A stretch of 52,422 bases of DNA from Alphaproteobacteria bacterium (GCA_009783855.1 WRCO01000005.1:1-52422), one strand, 5' to 3'; positions 42,197-50,816 are shown, counted from the stretch's first letter. Numbers and translations: made by a program. The notes: a model not told the origin generated them from the letters alone.

Positions 42197-42454
42197 TTAT
42201 TTCTCCATCTTTTTTTGTTTTTTGATTTCATTGCGGCGGGTTATCGCAAGTTTCGTGGCAAGGTTAATCGCGCTTGCAATACTTTCGCACCAAGGACCGA
42301 CGGTATCGCAATCGACATGTTTTGCCGCGTGAACCTGTCGCCCCGATTCCGAGAACGCTTCATAAACCGTAACGGTCGACGTTTCCGAAATCATGATTGC
42401 CATACAGGATATCCCGGTGCTGCTTGTAACCATTTGCGGTTGTTGTACCATCAT
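42197..42454 (-). CDS. Small paralogous protein A in the rpsB-tsf operon
   Basis: The 85-residue protein has QMVTSSTGISCM, TVTVYEAFSESGRQVHAAKH and DTVGPWCESIASAINLATKLAITRR. The TSSxG, VYE, VGPxC and terminal basic helix order matches protein B, so the two look like an ancient tandem duplication. Its start codon overlaps the rpsB stop, which implies translational coupling to ribosomal protein S2. It is probably a cytoplasmic small beta domain with a C-terminal helix. Confidence 0.75.
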   Translation of the reverse strand: MMVQQPQMVTSSTGISCMAIMISETSTVTVYEAFSESGRQVHAAKHVDCDTVGPWCESIASAINLATKLAITRRNEIKKQKKMEK

Positions 42455-43326
42455 TCCGCCACCTCTTCTTCCTGTTTTTCTTCGAATTTATGTTCCATTT
42501 TTTCGCGGCGGATTTCACGCGCTTCGGACGTTTTGGATTTTTCTTTTGCGAATTTTTCTTTTTCGTGCTCTTCGAATTTTTCGGCGTCGGTCATTTTTAT
42601 TTCGCTTGATACCTTTTTGCCCTGATTCCCGCCAAGACGTTTTTCAAGCCCCGAAAGAATCGCATCGACGAACAGGTCGCAGTAAAGCTGAATCGCGCGC
42701 GCCGCGTCGTCGTTGCCTGGAATCGGATAATCGATAAGTTCCGGATTCGCGTTGGTATCGCATACCGCAACGATAGGCATGTCAAGGTTTTTGGCTTCGC
42801 GCACCGCGTTGTATTCGCGCGGCACGTCGATGATTATCGCCGCCTGTGGCACGCCGTGCATGTCAAGGATTCCGCCGAACACGCCGCGAAGTTTTTCCGC
42901 GCTGCGCGTCATGTTAAGGACTTCTTTTTTGGTAAGCCCCAATTTGTCGGCGTTTTCGATGTCCGCTTCCAATTTTTTCAAACGGCGGATGGATTGCGAC
43001 ACGGTGGACCAGTTGGTCATCATTCCGCCAAGCCAGCGGTTGTTGACGTAAAATTGTCCGCTTCGCACGGCGGCGTCTTTTACGATTTCCTTTGCCTGAT
43101 GCTTGGTCGCGACGAACAGTATTTTTCCGCCGGCGGCCGCGATGGCTTCAACCGCGGTAAGCGCGTTATGCAACAGCGGCGCGGTTTTGTTAAGGTTGAT
43201 GATGTGGATTTTGTCTTTGATACCGTAAACGTACGGTGTCATAAGGGGGTTCCAGCGGCGAGTATGGTGACCGAAATGAACGCCGGCCTCCATCAATTGC
43301 TTCATGGAAAATTTAGGCAGTGCCAT
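42451..43326 (-). CDS. rpsB: 30S ribosomal protein S2
   Basis: S2 binds the head-body junction of the 30S subunit. The 291-residue protein opens with MKQLMEAGVHFGHHTRRWNP and contains the family blocks FVATKHQAKEIV, NNRWLGGMMTNW and PIVAVCDTNANP. The C-terminal 45 residues are a charged Lys/Glu tail typical of alphaproteobacterial S2. It is preceded by a 164-nt leader with its own promoter and followed without a gap by two small genes and tsf. Confidence 0.97.
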   Translation of the reverse strand: MALPKFSMKQLMEAGVHFGHHTRRWNPLMTPYVYGIKDKIHIINLNKTAPLLHNALTAVEAIAAAGGKILFVATKHQAKEIVKDAAVRSGQFYVNNRWLGGMMTNWSTVSQSIRRLKKLEADIENADKLGLTKKEVLNMTRSAEKLRGVFGGILDMHGVPQAAIIIDVPREYNAVREAKNLDMPIVAVCDTNANPELIDYPIPGNDDAARAIQLYCDLFVDAILSGLEKRLGGNQGKKVSSEIKMTDAEKFEEHEKEKFAKEKSKTSEAREIRREKMEHKFEEKQEEEVAE

Positions 43327-43490
43327 TGTTTTGCTCCTTGTATAAAGGACGCGCCGTAATTCGTCGGGGAATTAATCGCGCCGTAGCGGCAACGAAGGCG
43401 GAGCGTTTCTGTTTATCCTCGTCGTTTTCCGGACAGACCCCGTGGGGGACAGAAACTTGGAAAACAACTGTGTTATTCGCCCAAAGGCGT
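43327..43490 (-). promoter_or_regulatory. Structured 5' leader of rpsB, possible S2 autoregulation site
   Basis: The transcript predicted to start near 43490 carries at least one long hairpin (GTTTTCC...GGAAAAC around 43430-43470, with CCCCACGGGG inside) and a GC-rich pairing (GCGCG/CGCGC near 43345-43385) before the AAGGAG site. S2 is known to repress its own operon in other bacteria; the role of this leader is inference. Confidence 0.5.
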
Positions 43491-43496
43491 GCGGGG

Positions 43497-43525
43497 ATTA
43501 TACCCCCGCAGTTTGTTAAATGCAA
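43497..43525 (-). promoter_or_regulatory. Promoter of the rpsB-tsf operon
   Basis: On the minus strand, TTGCAT (43525-43520), 17 bases, TATAAT (43502-43497), with a GC-rich spacer. Confidence 0.8.
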
Positions 43526-43550
43526 GAAAAATATGATAAATTGTCGGTAA

Positions 43551-43868
43551 TCAGCCGGCAAAAACGCGGTCGTTGCGGCTGTGGATTATACAGTTTATGA
43601 AATCGCGCTTTTCGGCGACGGGTCCTTTCAAATCGCTTTGCACGAACATTGACAGTCCCTCTTTCGCATCTTGAATCAAGAACGCGGCACAGGCGGCGTC
43701 TTTGACGCTCTCTGCTTTTTGGACGCGCATAAAGTACCAGTTTATAACGCCCTGTAATTTTTTATCCTGACGCCACGCCACGTATTTGTGACGCGAATCC
43801 CGTGCTGCAGCATTTTCATCCGGGACCCGTTTTTTTGCAATATTTGCATAACGCTGTAAGAATTTCAT
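43551..43868 (-). CDS. Small cytoplasmic protein of unknown function (105 aa)
   Basis: The protein is basic and mostly helical, with two aromatic blocks (KYVAWRQDKKLQGVINWYFMRV) and a C-terminal ISRN-like IHSRNDRVFAG. It has no signal peptide. The ribosome site GAGGAG and a promoter (TTGCGA, 16 bases, TATAAT reading leftward) lie upstream. It stands between rpsB and a secreted protein gene and is probably monocistronic. No family recognised. Confidence 0.6.
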   Translation of the reverse strand: MKFLQRYANIAKKRVPDENAAARDSRHKYVAWRQDKKLQGVINWYFMRVQKAESVKDAACAAFLIQDAKEGLSMFVQSDLKGPVAEKRDFINCIIHSRNDRVFAG

Positions 43869-44012
43869 TCTGTCTCCTCTCTTGAAATTACAAAGGAATT
43901 ATACCCTAAAATTTCCGAATCGCAAGAAACGCGGCAAAAATTATTGTGGCGCTGAATCTGATTTTGTCAAGAGTTTGCAAATATGGCACACAGGCACAAT
44001 AATTCAACACTT

Positions 44013-44040
44013 AAAAATCCCGCCTTTCGGCGGGATTTTT
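44013..44040 (-). terminator. Intrinsic terminator of the Asp/Trp-rich secreted protein gene
   Basis: AAAAATCCCGCC and GGCGGGATTTTT form a perfect stem with loop TTTC, at the gene's stop codon. It could act in both directions. Confidence 0.85.
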
Positions 44041-45073
44041 ATATACAATCAAAAGTTGATGTTCGTCTGTCGCGCCTGTCTATGACTGTCCAGACTTCGC
44101 GGCGATTGGATTCGCGGCGGTCGCTTCCACAAAAACGTCCCACTGTGCATTGGCTCCAATATCCGTTTTCACAGAATTGCTGTGCCTGTCCGCCCGATAC
44201 CAGCCGAAGGTCGCATACCCTCATCTCGCCGTCGTTCGTGCATCTTCCGGTTCGCGCGCCGACGGGGATACAGTGTTTGAATTCCATGCCGGATGCGGAC
44301 GTGCGGTTGTTGACCGAAACAAATCCGCTGTCGCATTCAATCTTGTCGCCGCTTCCGCATACGCCGTAATCGTTACCTGTCCATGCGCGCGTTGCGGTTC
44401 CACCCCATATAGTGCATGCCTGCAAGCATTGCGGATTATCGGTGCCTTTGCCGTACAATACGAAATCGCCAAGTTCCGCGCATTCTTTTATCTTGCATGC
44501 GTCTTTATCTTCCCAGATTACAAATGGATTATCCCGGTCGGTGCAAGTTGTCCGGGTCGGCGCGGCCCTTGCCACCCCGATGGCGCCTTCGGCGGTTCTG
44601 GCAACGACATGGCCGGGCATCATGCCGATGCGCGCGGCCGTAGCAGCACCGTCTGCGCGGGTCGGCCCGACGCGGCGGCGCGGCGTTTCGTCATTCGTGT
44701 CCACGCGGGACGCAAGACCACGAGTGCGCTCTGCGGCGGCAACGGGCGCGCCGGATTCGGCGGATTCGACGGACGCAGCCGGTTCGGCAACGGGCGTCGC
44801 AACGGTTACAGCTGCGACTGTTTCTGCGGGAGCTTCATATTCATCGCCCCACCAGTCGTCCCAATCCTCGTCTTCCCAAACTTCTTCGGTCCAAGAATCG
44901 TCATCCCAATCGTCCCAGGCATCCCATTCGTCCGCGCGAACGGCGGATGTAAACAGAAACACAGAAGACATCGCGATTATCGCAAGACGCGAAACATAAG
45001 GAGTAAGACGCAACGCATAAGGCGCGACTTGCGTGCGACTTATTGTCATTAAAATTGTTCCGATAAGCCTCAT
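44039..45073 (-). CDS. Secreted Asp/Trp-rich and cysteine-rich protein of unknown function
   Basis: The 344-residue protein has a long signal region (about 1-47), then an acidic tryptophan-rich segment (DEWDAWDDWDDDSWTEEVW and EDWDDWWGDEYEAP). An Ala/Thr/Arg-rich linker follows, then a cysteine-rich domain (about 190-325) with about 14 cysteines in C-x2-7-C spacing. I chose the ATG at 45073 for its GGGAGGGAG site. Residues 9-31 (YALRLTPYVSRLA) are encoded by iterations of an ACGCATAAGG-like word (44985-45050), so the signal region was lengthened by a repeat. Confidence 0.72.
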   Translation of the reverse strand: MRLIGTILMTISRTQVAPYALRLTPYVSRLAIIAMSSVFLFTSAVRADEWDAWDDWDDDSWTEEVWEDEDWDDWWGDEYEAPAETVAAVTVATPVAEPAASVESAESGAPVAAAERTRGLASRVDTNDETPRRRVGPTRADGAATAARIGMMPGHVVARTAEGAIGVARAAPTRTTCTDRDNPFVIWEDKDACKIKECAELGDFVLYGKGTDNPQCLQACTIWGGTATRAWTGNDYGVCGSGDKIECDSGFVSVNNRTSASGMEFKHCIPVGARTGRCTNDGEMRVCDLRLVSGGQAQQFCENGYWSQCTVGRFCGSDRRESNRREVWTVIDRRDRRTSTFDCI

Positions 45074-45093
45074 GTCTTTCTCCCTCCCGGTAC

Positions 45094-45759
45094 TTATTTG
45101 CTTGCCCAAAGGACTCCTTCGCGCTCTTGCACCGTCCAGCCGGCGCTGCGCATTGATGTTACGAATGCGGCGCGGCGACCGGGGCGTATTGTCGCGGATA
45201 TTCGCGGTCCCCATATGCTTGAAATCCTTACATCCAAATCGGACCATGCGCCGGCTTCGTTAAGGTCGCGGACAAGGTCCATCCAATTGCGAAGTCCGCC
45301 GGATGCGTTGAACACCACGTTCGTCCGCAATCCGCGGTCGTCTTGAATTTCAAGCCGGTTCGATATATTGTGTTCCGCCAAAAGCCGTGCGGACGCGGCG
45401 CGGTCAAGCGTGATTGTTATTGTCGCGGAATAAGCCGTCGCGGCCTGTCTTTCGTCCGCAATGGACATAGTTCCGACAAGGTTCAGTATATCCGAATCGC
45501 GCGTTTCCGCGGAAAGGCGTTCGATTTCGGGCCATGCGGCATACCGGACAAGCACGTTTTCAAACGCGGCGCGGCGTGCCTGGATATGCGCGGCGGTTCG
45601 CGCGGCGGACGCGGACGCGGCTTCGGTCTTTACCGATACCGTGTGCGACATGTTTGGCGATGCGTTTGCGGCAAAGCCGCAAACAAAGAGCACAGAGCAC
45701 AGAGCATAAAGCACAGATGCTTTTTTAATATCCGTAAAATATCTTTTTAATCTCAGCAT
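45094..45759 (-). CDS. DUF2066-like periplasmic protein
   Basis: The 221-residue protein has a signal peptide (about 14-33; ASVLYALCSVLFVCGFAANA). The mature region carries the DUF2066 features: a helical RAAFENVLVRYA segment, ADERQAATAYSATITITLDRAA, and a C-terminal beta domain. DUF2066 proteins are widespread in proteobacteria but their role is unknown. The gene ends 20 bases before the ATG of the downstream cysteine-rich protein gene, so they probably share a transcript. The signal peptide is encoded by an iterated AGAGCACAGAGCA-like word. Confidence 0.72.
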   Translation of the reverse strand: MLRLKRYFTDIKKASVLYALCSVLFVCGFAANASPNMSHTVSVKTEAASASAARTAAHIQARRAAFENVLVRYAAWPEIERLSAETRDSDILNLVGTMSIADERQAATAYSATITITLDRAASARLLAEHNISNRLEIQDDRGLRTNVVFNASGGLRNWMDLVRDLNEAGAWSDLDVRISSIWGPRISATIRPGRRAAFVTSMRSAGWTVQEREGVLWASK

Positions 45760-45778
45760 TTATCTGTGCTCTTTGCTC
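45680..45778. repeat. Inverted pair of iterated AGAGCACAGAGCA words spanning the DUF2066 signal peptide
   Basis: The words AAGAGCACAGAGCACAGAGC (45686-45705) and following recur inverted in CTGTGCTCTTTGCTCTA (45763-45779). The segment between encodes the first 12 codons of the DUF2066 gene. Confidence 0.7.
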
Positions 45779-45796
45779 TATTTTCGCGCGCAAAAA

Positions 45797-47227
45797 TTAA
45801 AACCTTGCCGCCAAGCCTATGCGTATTCCCATCGACCGGTACACGGAATCAATTTCGTTCTTGTCCTTGCATATCCAATTCGGGCAATCCGCGAACAATC
45901 CGGCGATACTGCTTGCTTCGGATGTCGGGTCGTTAAGCGCCGCTGTTTCGCTTCCATCGAAATTCTTGTTTATGTCGGCCCAATACCGCGCTTCCCAGAA
46001 CGCCCCGTTAAGCGAAAGCTTTGCTTCGGCGCCGCTTACCGAATAATGGTCAAGCGAGAATCCGAACGTAAGCATGATATTGTCCGAAACCGCAGTCATC
46101 CAATTCGCGCCAAGTCCGATATGAAACGCCGATCCGATTCCGGCGGAATCCCGTATCGGATTGCTTGTCGCCCAGTCTATGCGATACGGTTGATTTCCAA
46201 TCGCCGAATATCCCGGAAGCCCGATTTCAAGACGACCCGTCATAATATTGTTCGGATTAACTTCATATTCCAATTCAAGCGCGACAAAGGGCCCCGCCCA
46301 TTCGATTTTATAATCGTGGCTTGTCCCCGATTGGTTGTATGAATAATTGTTTCCGATGTATACGTTTCCGTTTACAAGCTGTCCCTCTTCCGTAATAATC
46401 GCCCAATTATCGCCGCCGGTATTTACCAATATGACGGGGATGCATTGAAGCTCCTGTGTTCCGGGAACGACAAAGCATGTGGTCGCGGACCCTTCCGTGG
46501 CAATCGACATCGCCATGCCTTTGTTGCGGTCCGTTTTAAGATTGTACGAAAGATGGCGCCATCCGATGCCGGGGTTTACGCGCACTCTGCCGAACTGGAA
46601 CTGGTCGGCAAGCGTGATGCCGACACTATACCCCAACATAGAACCGCCGGTCGAACGTCCGACCGAAAGCGCCTGCCCCACAAGGTACCCAAGAAATTCT
46701 TCCGTGTCCGGGTCGTACAGAAAGTCATACACGGTTCCGCCGTTGGTAACGTCGTCGTCAACCATTGTGGAGTTGCCCATCTGCGTCCCGTACCGAAGTC
46801 CCCCGTCAAGGCGAAGCATCACGTCGCCGGTGCGGAATCCGTACCGAATTCCGGCATCAAACACGTTCCACGTAATATTGTCATAATGAAGCTTTGACCC
46901 GATGGTCTTCATATCAAATCCCCACATCGCGTATTGATGCGACAATCCCGCGCTTAATGAAAAACCTTCTGCGGACGACGCCTGTTGTTGCGGCGGCATT
47001 ACTTGCTGTGGCCGCTGGTGCATGGTGTGGGTTTGCATACCCGGGTGCCGTTGCTGCGGCGCCGGAGACCATTGGTTATGCTGTGCCGTTCGCGTCATCG
47101 GCGACGCGCCCGTCGGAGTGTACCGGAATTGCGGACTGTGCGACGTTTGCCCGGTATAGAACGTTGCGGCGGATGCCGGCACAGCCAAAAGCAGTGCACA
47201 AGGCACCATTGTCAGGAACTTTTTCAT
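45797..47227 (-). CDS. Outer-membrane beta-barrel protein
   Basis: The 476-residue protein has a signal peptide (about 1-20), a Gln/His/Met/Pro-rich linker (about 25-85), and a large beta-barrel ending in IGLAARF. The terminal aromatic residue is the usual Bam signal. The barrel shows alternating strands with conserved aromatic girdles (GFSLSAGLSHQYAMWGFDM, GYSVGITLADQFQFGRVRV). It is probably a porin- or omptin-like protein; no omptin catalytic set is visible to me. Ribosome site TAGGAG and a TATAAT box upstream. Confidence 0.8.
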   Translation of the reverse strand: MKKFLTMVPCALLLAVPASAATFYTGQTSHSPQFRYTPTGASPMTRTAQHNQWSPAPQQRHPGMQTHTMHQRPQQVMPPQQQASSAEGFSLSAGLSHQYAMWGFDMKTIGSKLHYDNITWNVFDAGIRYGFRTGDVMLRLDGGLRYGTQMGNSTMVDDDVTNGGTVYDFLYDPDTEEFLGYLVGQALSVGRSTGGSMLGYSVGITLADQFQFGRVRVNPGIGWRHLSYNLKTDRNKGMAMSIATEGSATTCFVVPGTQELQCIPVILVNTGGDNWAIITEEGQLVNGNVYIGNNYSYNQSGTSHDYKIEWAGPFVALELEYEVNPNNIMTGRLEIGLPGYSAIGNQPYRIDWATSNPIRDSAGIGSAFHIGLGANWMTAVSDNIMLTFGFSLDHYSVSGAEAKLSLNGAFWEARYWADINKNFDGSETAALNDPTSEASSIAGLFADCPNWICKDKNEIDSVYRSMGIRIGLAARF

Positions 47228-47312
47228 GGTTTCTCCTATTTATATCTCGGTTGATTATATCATAAAAACGACTTGAAAAAAAATAATTCTTATAGTAACC
47301 TCTAAAAACTTT

Positions 47313-47397
47313 GGGCATATGGCGGAATTGGTAGACGCGCAACGTTGAGGTCGTTGTGAAGAAATTCGTGGAGGTTCAAGTCCTCTTATGCCCACCA
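47313..47397 (+). tRNA. tRNA-Leu (anticodon GAG)
   Basis: An 85-nt tRNA with acceptor arms GGGCATA (47313-47319) and TATGCCC (47387-47393), discriminator A and encoded CCA (47395-47397). The D-arm holds AATTGGTAGAC. The anticodon stem-loop is CAACG TTGAGGT CGTTG with GAG in positions 34-36. The long variable arm (GTGAAGAAATTCGTG) is typical of leucine tRNAs. The T-arm is GGAGG TTCAAGT CCTCT. It reads CTC and CTT leucine codons. Confidence 0.96.
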
Positions 47398-47540
47398 CCC
47401 TTCGCCAAGGCTTCTGGTGGCTTCGCCGCCCGAAATGATAAGCAGTATAAGGCGAAGGAGTGCCACCCGTAGCTTTAGCATAGGGGTGCAGTGAAGACCC
47501 CACAACCACCGGCACCAACCACCAGCCACCATATATTTTC
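47398..47540. repeat. Repeat-rich region after tRNA-Leu
   Basis: The stretch holds CCTTCGCCAAGGCTTC (47400-47415), the reverse complement of a word encoded twice in the following gene (GCCTTGGCGAAGG). It also has AAGGCGAAGGAGTGCCACCC and, near 47506-47540, iterated CCACCAGCCACC words. No ORF is credible here. A promoter for the next gene is at 47544-47573 (TTGCCC, 18 bases, TTTAAT). Confidence 0.6.
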
Positions 47541-47586
47541 CCCTTGCCCTGCCCCGTTCAAATCTGCTTTAATTCTTTATAAGGAA

Positions 47587-50500
47587 ATGAAAAAAGCCAC
47601 TGCATTTTTCGCGATTGTTTTTGTCGCGTCCGGTCTTGCGCATGCAGACGTGTCGTCGCCTGCCGCCCGTAGCCTTGGCGAAGGGGGGCGCCCCGATGCG
47701 CTTGATTATGACGCAGCGCGCGCAGCCACGCGCGCGGCGCCCGCGGGCGCGGCCACGCAAAGCGCGCAAGCACAGCCAAGAGACCAACGCACCGCGCCAT
47801 CCGCGGCGCCCGTATCCGCGCCGACCGGCCGCGGAGGGGGGGTCGGCGAACGAACCGCCCCCGCCCAAGCGCCCCAGGCGGGACAGACCGCGCGCGCCAC
47901 AATCCAAGCGCCTGCCGCCCGAAGCCTTGGCGAAGGGGGGCGCACCATCGCGGCAAGAAGCGCCGTCGACCCATCTGTGCGCAGCACAGCCGAGACAGGC
48001 ATCCCACGCGCCGCCGCCACCCCCGTCGCACAGCCGCGCACCGCCGTACCCGCACCCGCGGCGCGAAGCGCAATTCCGCAAACGGCCGTTCGCGGCGCAA
48101 TGACGCCTGTACGCGGGACTGCGGTCCCCGGCGCCACCGCCGCCCGCACTGCGCGCGCCGCGCCCACGCGCACCGCCATCGCCCGGTCGGCGGCAACCGC
48201 CGACACAGGCGCAACCGTCGCCGGCGGCGGATACCGCGCGTGCCGCGATGCTTTCTTTCACTGTATGGACGAACTTTGCGCGAACAAGGACACTCAATTG
48301 AAACGCTGCGCGTGTTCGGCGCGCACGCGCGAATTCGACGGCATGCGAAGACAGCTTGACGAATTCAACGACCGGATTCAAGATTTTAACGCAAACCTTT
48401 TGACCGTCGCGATGGACCGCGAAGACGCCGAAGCGATAATGCGCGCGACCGAAGGCGAAGAAGCGTTCCACGGCATGCTTGATTTGTCCGAATCGGCGCA
48501 CCTGCTTAACAGCATTATGGAAAGCCTTCGCAATACCACGGAGAGTCAGGTGATTGAAAGGTCGCTTGCCGCGATAAATATTTCCATGGATTTCACCGAC
48601 CCGTTCGATTCGATTGACATGCGGGCGGGCGCGGACATGACTATGCTTGAGGGTGAGGCCCTTCACCGCGCCGCGCTTCCCGTATGCCGTGAAATCGCGG
48701 CCGAAGTCTGCGCGCCGGGCGACATTCCGATTGTGGAATCCGCGTACCAGATGGCGATTGAACAAGATTGCAACGCCGTGTCGCGGGCGTTCGCCGGGCT
48801 TTTCGAACGCGCGCGCGAAAGGGTTAACGAAGGCCACGCATTGCTTGACATCGCGCGTTTGCAGAATTTCCAAACCCGCAATGCGGACGATATTCTTACA
48901 TGCCGCCGGCGTATGATTACGATGCTTTCCGATGCGGCGGTGTGCGGAGCGGGGCTTGACCGGTGTCTTGACCCGACGGGGATATTCATCGACCCGGGAA
49001 CCGGTAATCCGATATTGACGGGAGAGCTTTTCCGACTTGGCTTCAGCGGCACGGTCACCCGTGGCGGCAATAGTGTAGTCGGCGCCGGCGTGGCGCGTCC
49101 CATCGTCGGTCAGACTTGGGCGCGCGCCAATACTCCGTTTGTTCAGTTTCTTCATTCCAAACGCAAATATATCGAACCGGCGATGGCCGGGTGCGAACAG
49201 ATTGCGGACCACGCGTGGATGATGTTCCTGGAAGACGCGATTCCCCAAATCCGTGTTCAACAGGGCCGCAAATTGGAAGACATGCGACAGGCGTGCACGG
49301 GCATCGTTGCCCAATGCATAAGCGGCACGGCGCAATCTTTCCAAGACTTTGACGCACGTTCGGTGTCGATTTTCGGCCTTGCCGCGGACCGTGCGGTAAA
49401 CGCGATATGCGCAGATGTTCAAACGGCCTGTACGGCGCTTATGGTAAGCCCGCATCAAGACAGCGGAAGCGGTCAAGCGGCGGGCGAAGGCTGGGCGGAT
49501 GGCATGACTATGATTGCGACGCGCCGGACATTCGACCAGATTATGCAGACATGCCGCCTTGTCGGCGAAAACTGCATCGTCCGGAATTGCAGCAATATAT
49601 CCGGAAAATTCGGATTGTGCATGACCCCGACCCAGCGCCAGCGCAGAAACATCATGAACCGTTCGCTTTGCTGGAGCGAGGTTTATCGTTGTGTTAACGA
49701 GGCAGGTCCCGCGACTCTTACGCTAATCATGGACTCTGAATTTTTCGCACCAATACCTTTGGGAAGCAGCGGCCGATATTCCAACTGTCAGAACGATGTC
49801 GGCCCGGATCAGAATCAGAGACCGCAACGTTGGAGCAACCGCGATGCTTGTCAGATAGCAGAGCACATCTGGGGCAATTGCGACAAGCGTCCCGATGTCG
49901 AAAGCAACAACCCTCTCATACTGCACACAAATGAATTTGAGAACACCCTTCTTGCCTGGATAAGGGCCAATACGGGAAGTGGTGAAGGCAGTAGTGACAG
50001 CTGTTACGGCTTTGAATGCCCGACTGGCACCGCGCTATCACGCCCGGATGACGACGATGCCCCCGAATGCGTATCTGGTGAAGACCTGACCAATGACGGT
50101 TGGTATTGTCCGGCGAACATAACCCAGAAACCTGACGATTGGCCCAGGCGCCGATTTAATGTTACGAACACAATAACCAATTGCTGTATCGGCGGGGCAT
50201 TGGACGGCTTTAATAATGACCCAAACAGCAATTGCTGCATTGAAGTTGACAGACAGAGACTTACGACACAGATATTGAGAGCCAACAACAATAGCCTGTT
50301 CTACTATAACGACGACGAACTACGAACCTCGATGGGTGCCCCCAATGCGAATCATCCCACAATATGCCTGCACGCCCAGGCAAGGCTTGTCGCCCATTTT
50401 GACAACGGATTCCTGTTCTGTGTGAACGGAAACCTTACCCAGGCTGGCAAAACCAACCACAACAATGATGACCGCGTTAATTGCGCTGGCCAACTTGTGT

Positions 50501-50691
50501 TTGTCGACCGCGACACGCGTATATACAGAAGACCGGCTCAAGGCACCGTAGTACCCAACGACGTTATTAACAGGGGCGTGCAAATGGAGTTCAATTCAAA
50601 TGCTGATACCGTCTGCAGTTTCAATGCCTCTAGTCATTCATGGGGCTGTAGCCGCCCAGACCGCGCGCGTATAACAAGGACCGGGCCGTAA
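47587..50691 (+). CDS. Large secreted protein with low-complexity N-terminus and CMDxxCA cysteine domain
   Basis: The 1034-residue protein has a signal peptide (about 1-20), an Ala/Pro/Arg/Thr low-complexity region (about 25-210), and a cysteine domain starting near residue 217 (ACRDAFFHCMDELCA, RCACSAR). A second block near 364-395 ends in EQDCNAVSRAF. Both blocks match the protein at 8062, which is shorter. The C-terminal half (about 430-1034) has over 25 more cysteines. Two copies of PAARSLGEGGR (near residues 25 and 108) come from a repeat also found beside the tRNA. It starts at 47587 (ribosome site AAGGAA). No enzyme signature seen. Confidence 0.78.
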   Translation: MKKATAFFAIVFVASGLAHADVSSPAARSLGEGGRPDALDYDAARAATRAAPAGAATQSAQAQPRDQRTAPSAAPVSAPTGRGGGVGERTAPAQAPQAGQTARATIQAPAARSLGEGGRTIAARSAVDPSVRSTAETGIPRAAATPVAQPRTAVPAPAARSAIPQTAVRGAMTPVRGTAVPGATAARTARAAPTRTAIARSAATADTGATVAGGGYRACRDAFFHCMDELCANKDTQLKRCACSARTREFDGMRRQLDEFNDRIQDFNANLLTVAMDREDAEAIMRATEGEEAFHGMLDLSESAHLLNSIMESLRNTTESQVIERSLAAINISMDFTDPFDSIDMRAGADMTMLEGEALHRAALPVCREIAAEVCAPGDIPIVESAYQMAIEQDCNAVSRAFAGLFERARERVNEGHALLDIARLQNFQTRNADDILTCRRRMITMLSDAAVCGAGLDRCLDPTGIFIDPGTGNPILTGELFRLGFSGTVTRGGNSVVGAGVARPIVGQTWARANTPFVQFLHSKRKYIEPAMAGCEQIADHAWMMFLEDAIPQIRVQQGRKLEDMRQACTGIVAQCISGTAQSFQDFDARSVSIFGLAADRAVNAICADVQTACTALMVSPHQDSGSGQAAGEGWADGMTMIATRRTFDQIMQTCRLVGENCIVRNCSNISGKFGLCMTPTQRQRRNIMNRSLCWSEVYRCVNEAGPATLTLIMDSEFFAPIPLGSSGRYSNCQNDVGPDQNQRPQRWSNRDACQIAEHIWGNCDKRPDVESNNPLILHTNEFENTLLAWIRANTGSGEGSSDSCYGFECPTGTALSRPDDDDAPECVSGEDLTNDGWYCPANITQKPDDWPRRRFNVTNTITNCCIGGALDGFNNDPNSNCCIEVDRQRLTTQILRANNNSLFYYNDDELRTSMGAPNANHPTICLHAQARLVAHFDNGFLFCVNGNLTQAGKTNHNNDDRVNCAGQLVFVDRDTRIYRRPAQGTVVPNDVINRGVQMEFNSNADTVCSFNASSHSWGCSRPDRARITRTGP

Positions 50692-50696
50692 AAACC

Positions 50697-50724
50697 TTGA
50701 CAACCGGGAGAAGTATGGTAGAAT
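50697..50724 (+). promoter_or_regulatory. Promoter of the lipoprotein-like gene
   Basis: TTGACA (50697-50702), 16 bases, TAGAAT (50719-50724). It starts inside a 125-bp intergenic gap. Confidence 0.65.
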
Positions 50725-50740
50725 TTAAGTACAAAATAAT

Positions 50741-50798
50741 GCAGGGGGCGAATATTTTCAACCCGGCAACATGTAGGGGCAAATATCATTTGCCCGAC
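50741..50798. repeat. GTAGGGGCAAATAT-type hairpin in the leader of the lipoprotein-like gene
   Basis: GCAGGGGGCGAATATT (50741-50756) and GTAGGGGCAAATATC (50773-50787) are related words. The latter forms a hairpin with ATTTGCCC (50788-50795). Confidence 0.55.
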
Positions 50799-50816
50799 AA
50801 CCAAAAGGAGCATGTT

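Noticed and set aside
41911-42454. The two small genes as a toxin-antitoxin pair
   Set aside because: They resemble each other, are coupled to rpsB, and show no known toxin or antitoxin motif.
47569-49476. Long minus-strand frames opposite the 1034-residue secreted protein
   Set aside because: Arg/Gly-rich shadow reading of Ala/Pro/Arg codons; no start site, and the plus-strand protein has a signal peptide and a paralogue.
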